64,000 bases of DNA from JAUIAI01 sp049680625 (GTDB taxonomy: Bacteria; Pseudomonadota; Gammaproteobacteria; Burkholderiales; Burkholderiaceae_E): positions 1 to 64,000 of the forward strand of contig JBAUID010000182.1 of the NCBI GenBank assembly GCA_049680625.1. The letters are read 5' to 3'. The notes under the pieces were generated by a model. The model saw nothing but the letters and a program-made list of their open reading frames with translations, was not told where the DNA came from and ran no database searches. Below, in pieces: positions 63,332 to 64,000 of this stretch. Both the position numbers and the translations under genes were made by a program. How positions within the stretch are numbered: position 1 is the first letter of the stretch; every line of letters starts with the position of its first letter.

Positions 63332-64000
63332 ATGTCGCTAAATGAAGCTCTTACAGACTGGGCACCTGGTCTGGCCGCCGTTGTCGACCGATTCTCAGTC
63401 GTACTTTCGCTGATACCCGGGCCTGTATGGGCCGGCGTTTATGCGTTGTGGTTCGTCGGATCGATCGTGTTTTTGCTGATGCAGCAACGCGCACCAACCG
63501 CCACGCTGGCATGGATATTTGGTTTTATCAGTCTGCCCGTAGTCAGCGCATTTGTTTACTTTTTGTTTGGGCCACGCAAACTCAAACGAAGGAAGCTGCG
63601 CCGGGCGCTGGCCAGGCGGATGGCCGAACAAGCCATTCCCGATCACGTGGTCGCTGAACCATCGGCGTTTGTCGACGAGTCCGAGTTTTCGGATCTTGCG
63701 CAGGTGGCCATATCACGCGGTGACCCTAGCCCGAGTCGGGCTATATCAGTACAACTGTACGACAATGGTGACGCAACTTATGCTGCCATTGAGCGCGCAA
63801 TGAATGAAGCGACTGTTCATATTCATCTTGAATACTACATATTCGAACCCGATGAGATCGGGTCCCGCTGGCGTGAACTGCTGACCGATAAAGCCGCCAC
63901 CGGCGTTGAAGTCCGGATACTGCTCGATGCACTCGGCTCACAGGGCTGCTCACCTGACTGGTGGAAACCACTGACCGCCGCAGGCGGCCAAGTCAGGTAC
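63332..64000 (+). CDS. cls: Cardiolipin synthase (phospholipase D family), 3' end beyond window
   Basis: At least 223 residues, open to the window edge, of a membrane-bound enzyme that condenses two phosphatidylglycerols into cardiolipin. Two N-terminal membrane helices lie at about 35-50 and 58-80 (VYALWFVGSIVFLLM, WIFGFISLPVVSAFVYFLFGPRKLKR), followed by the start of the first catalytic half (TVHIHLEYYIFEPDEIGSRWRELL). The HKD motifs would be further on. ATG 63332 follows TTTTGAGAG. Divergent from the CoA-transferase. Confidence 0.88.
   Translation, partial: MSLNEALTDWAPGLAAVVDRFSVVLSLIPGPVWAGVYALWFVGSIVFLLMQQRAPTATLAWIFGFISLPVVSAFVYFLFGPRKLKRRKLRRALARRMAEQAIPDHVVAEPSAFVDESEFSDLAQVAISRGDPSPSRAISVQLYDNGDATYAAIERAMNEATVHIHLEYYIFEPDEIGSRWRELLTDKAATGVEVRILLDALGSQGCSPDWWKPLTAAGGQVRY

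Overview
The window reads as chromosome of a heterotrophic, Gram-negative proteobacterium. Evidence: LysR, ROK and LuxR regulators, a TAXI-type TRAP transporter, an MCE lipid transporter with an outer-membrane-type lipoprotein, a Yej-type peptide importer and a monomeric NADP-isocitrate dehydrogenase. The mixture fits a marine or soil gammaproteobacterium, possibly alphaproteobacterial; rank below phylum is inference. I saw no rRNA, tRNA, CRISPR array, transposase, integrase or phage gene. Coding density is high, about 44 genes, and many neighbours overlap by 4-10 bases.

Layout. 1-6300: a small secreted or anchored alpha/beta hydrolase lying between inverted repeats, a large DUF2339 membrane protein, and a class III nucleotide cyclase with TolB-like and TPR regions. 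This part looks more GC-rich than the rest and carries a diverged intergenic repeat. 6379-19405: an organosulfate-type catabolic block with a TauD/TfdA dioxygenase, a luciferase-like flavin monooxygenase, a sulfatase coupled to a GMC alcohol oxidase/dehydrogenase, and then a co-directional run of ROK repressor, fused TRAP permease, TAXI binding protein and two more sulfatases, the last a BetC-type choline-sulfatase. 19442-24892: DMT exporter, GcvA-like LysR, and divergently a superoxide dismutase-rhodanese fusion followed by the chromate transporter ChrA and a von Willebrand A protein. 24911-31289: L,D-transpeptidase, ketopantoate reductase, LuxR regulator, quinone oxidoreductase, crotonase and a ferritin-like/VIT1 metal transporter. 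31340-37241: the yejABEF importer. 37368-39671: epoxide-hydrolase-like enzyme and an enolase-superfamily enzyme, divergent. 39856-43544: a four-gene MCE (Mla/Pqi-like) lipid transporter. 43560-48104: hydantoinase/oxoprolinase A and B with a dienelactone hydrolase. 48223-54203: ABC exporter, MFS transporter, second dienelactone hydrolase, LrgA/LrgB pair and a VOC protein. 54363-56594: monomeric isocitrate dehydrogenase. 56739-63246: a second catabolic block (GMC oxidoreductase, enolase-superfamily enzyme, LysR, anion-transporter-like permease, CaiB-type CoA-transferase). 63332 to the edge: the start of a cardiolipin synthase.

How the genes may work together. The most system-like part is 6379-19405: import of a small organic anion by the TAXI transporter, desulfation by three sulfatases with three different active-site cores (CVTSR, CVASR, CGPSR), oxidation of the released alcohol by the GMC enzyme, and further oxidation by the dioxygenase and monooxygenase, under a ROK repressor whose start codon lies inside an operator-like palindrome. 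The substrate is not proven; choline-O-sulfate or related sulfate esters are the best guess because of the BetC-type sulfatase. The second block at 56739-63246 looks like a hydroxy-acid or sugar-acid pathway ending in CoA activation.
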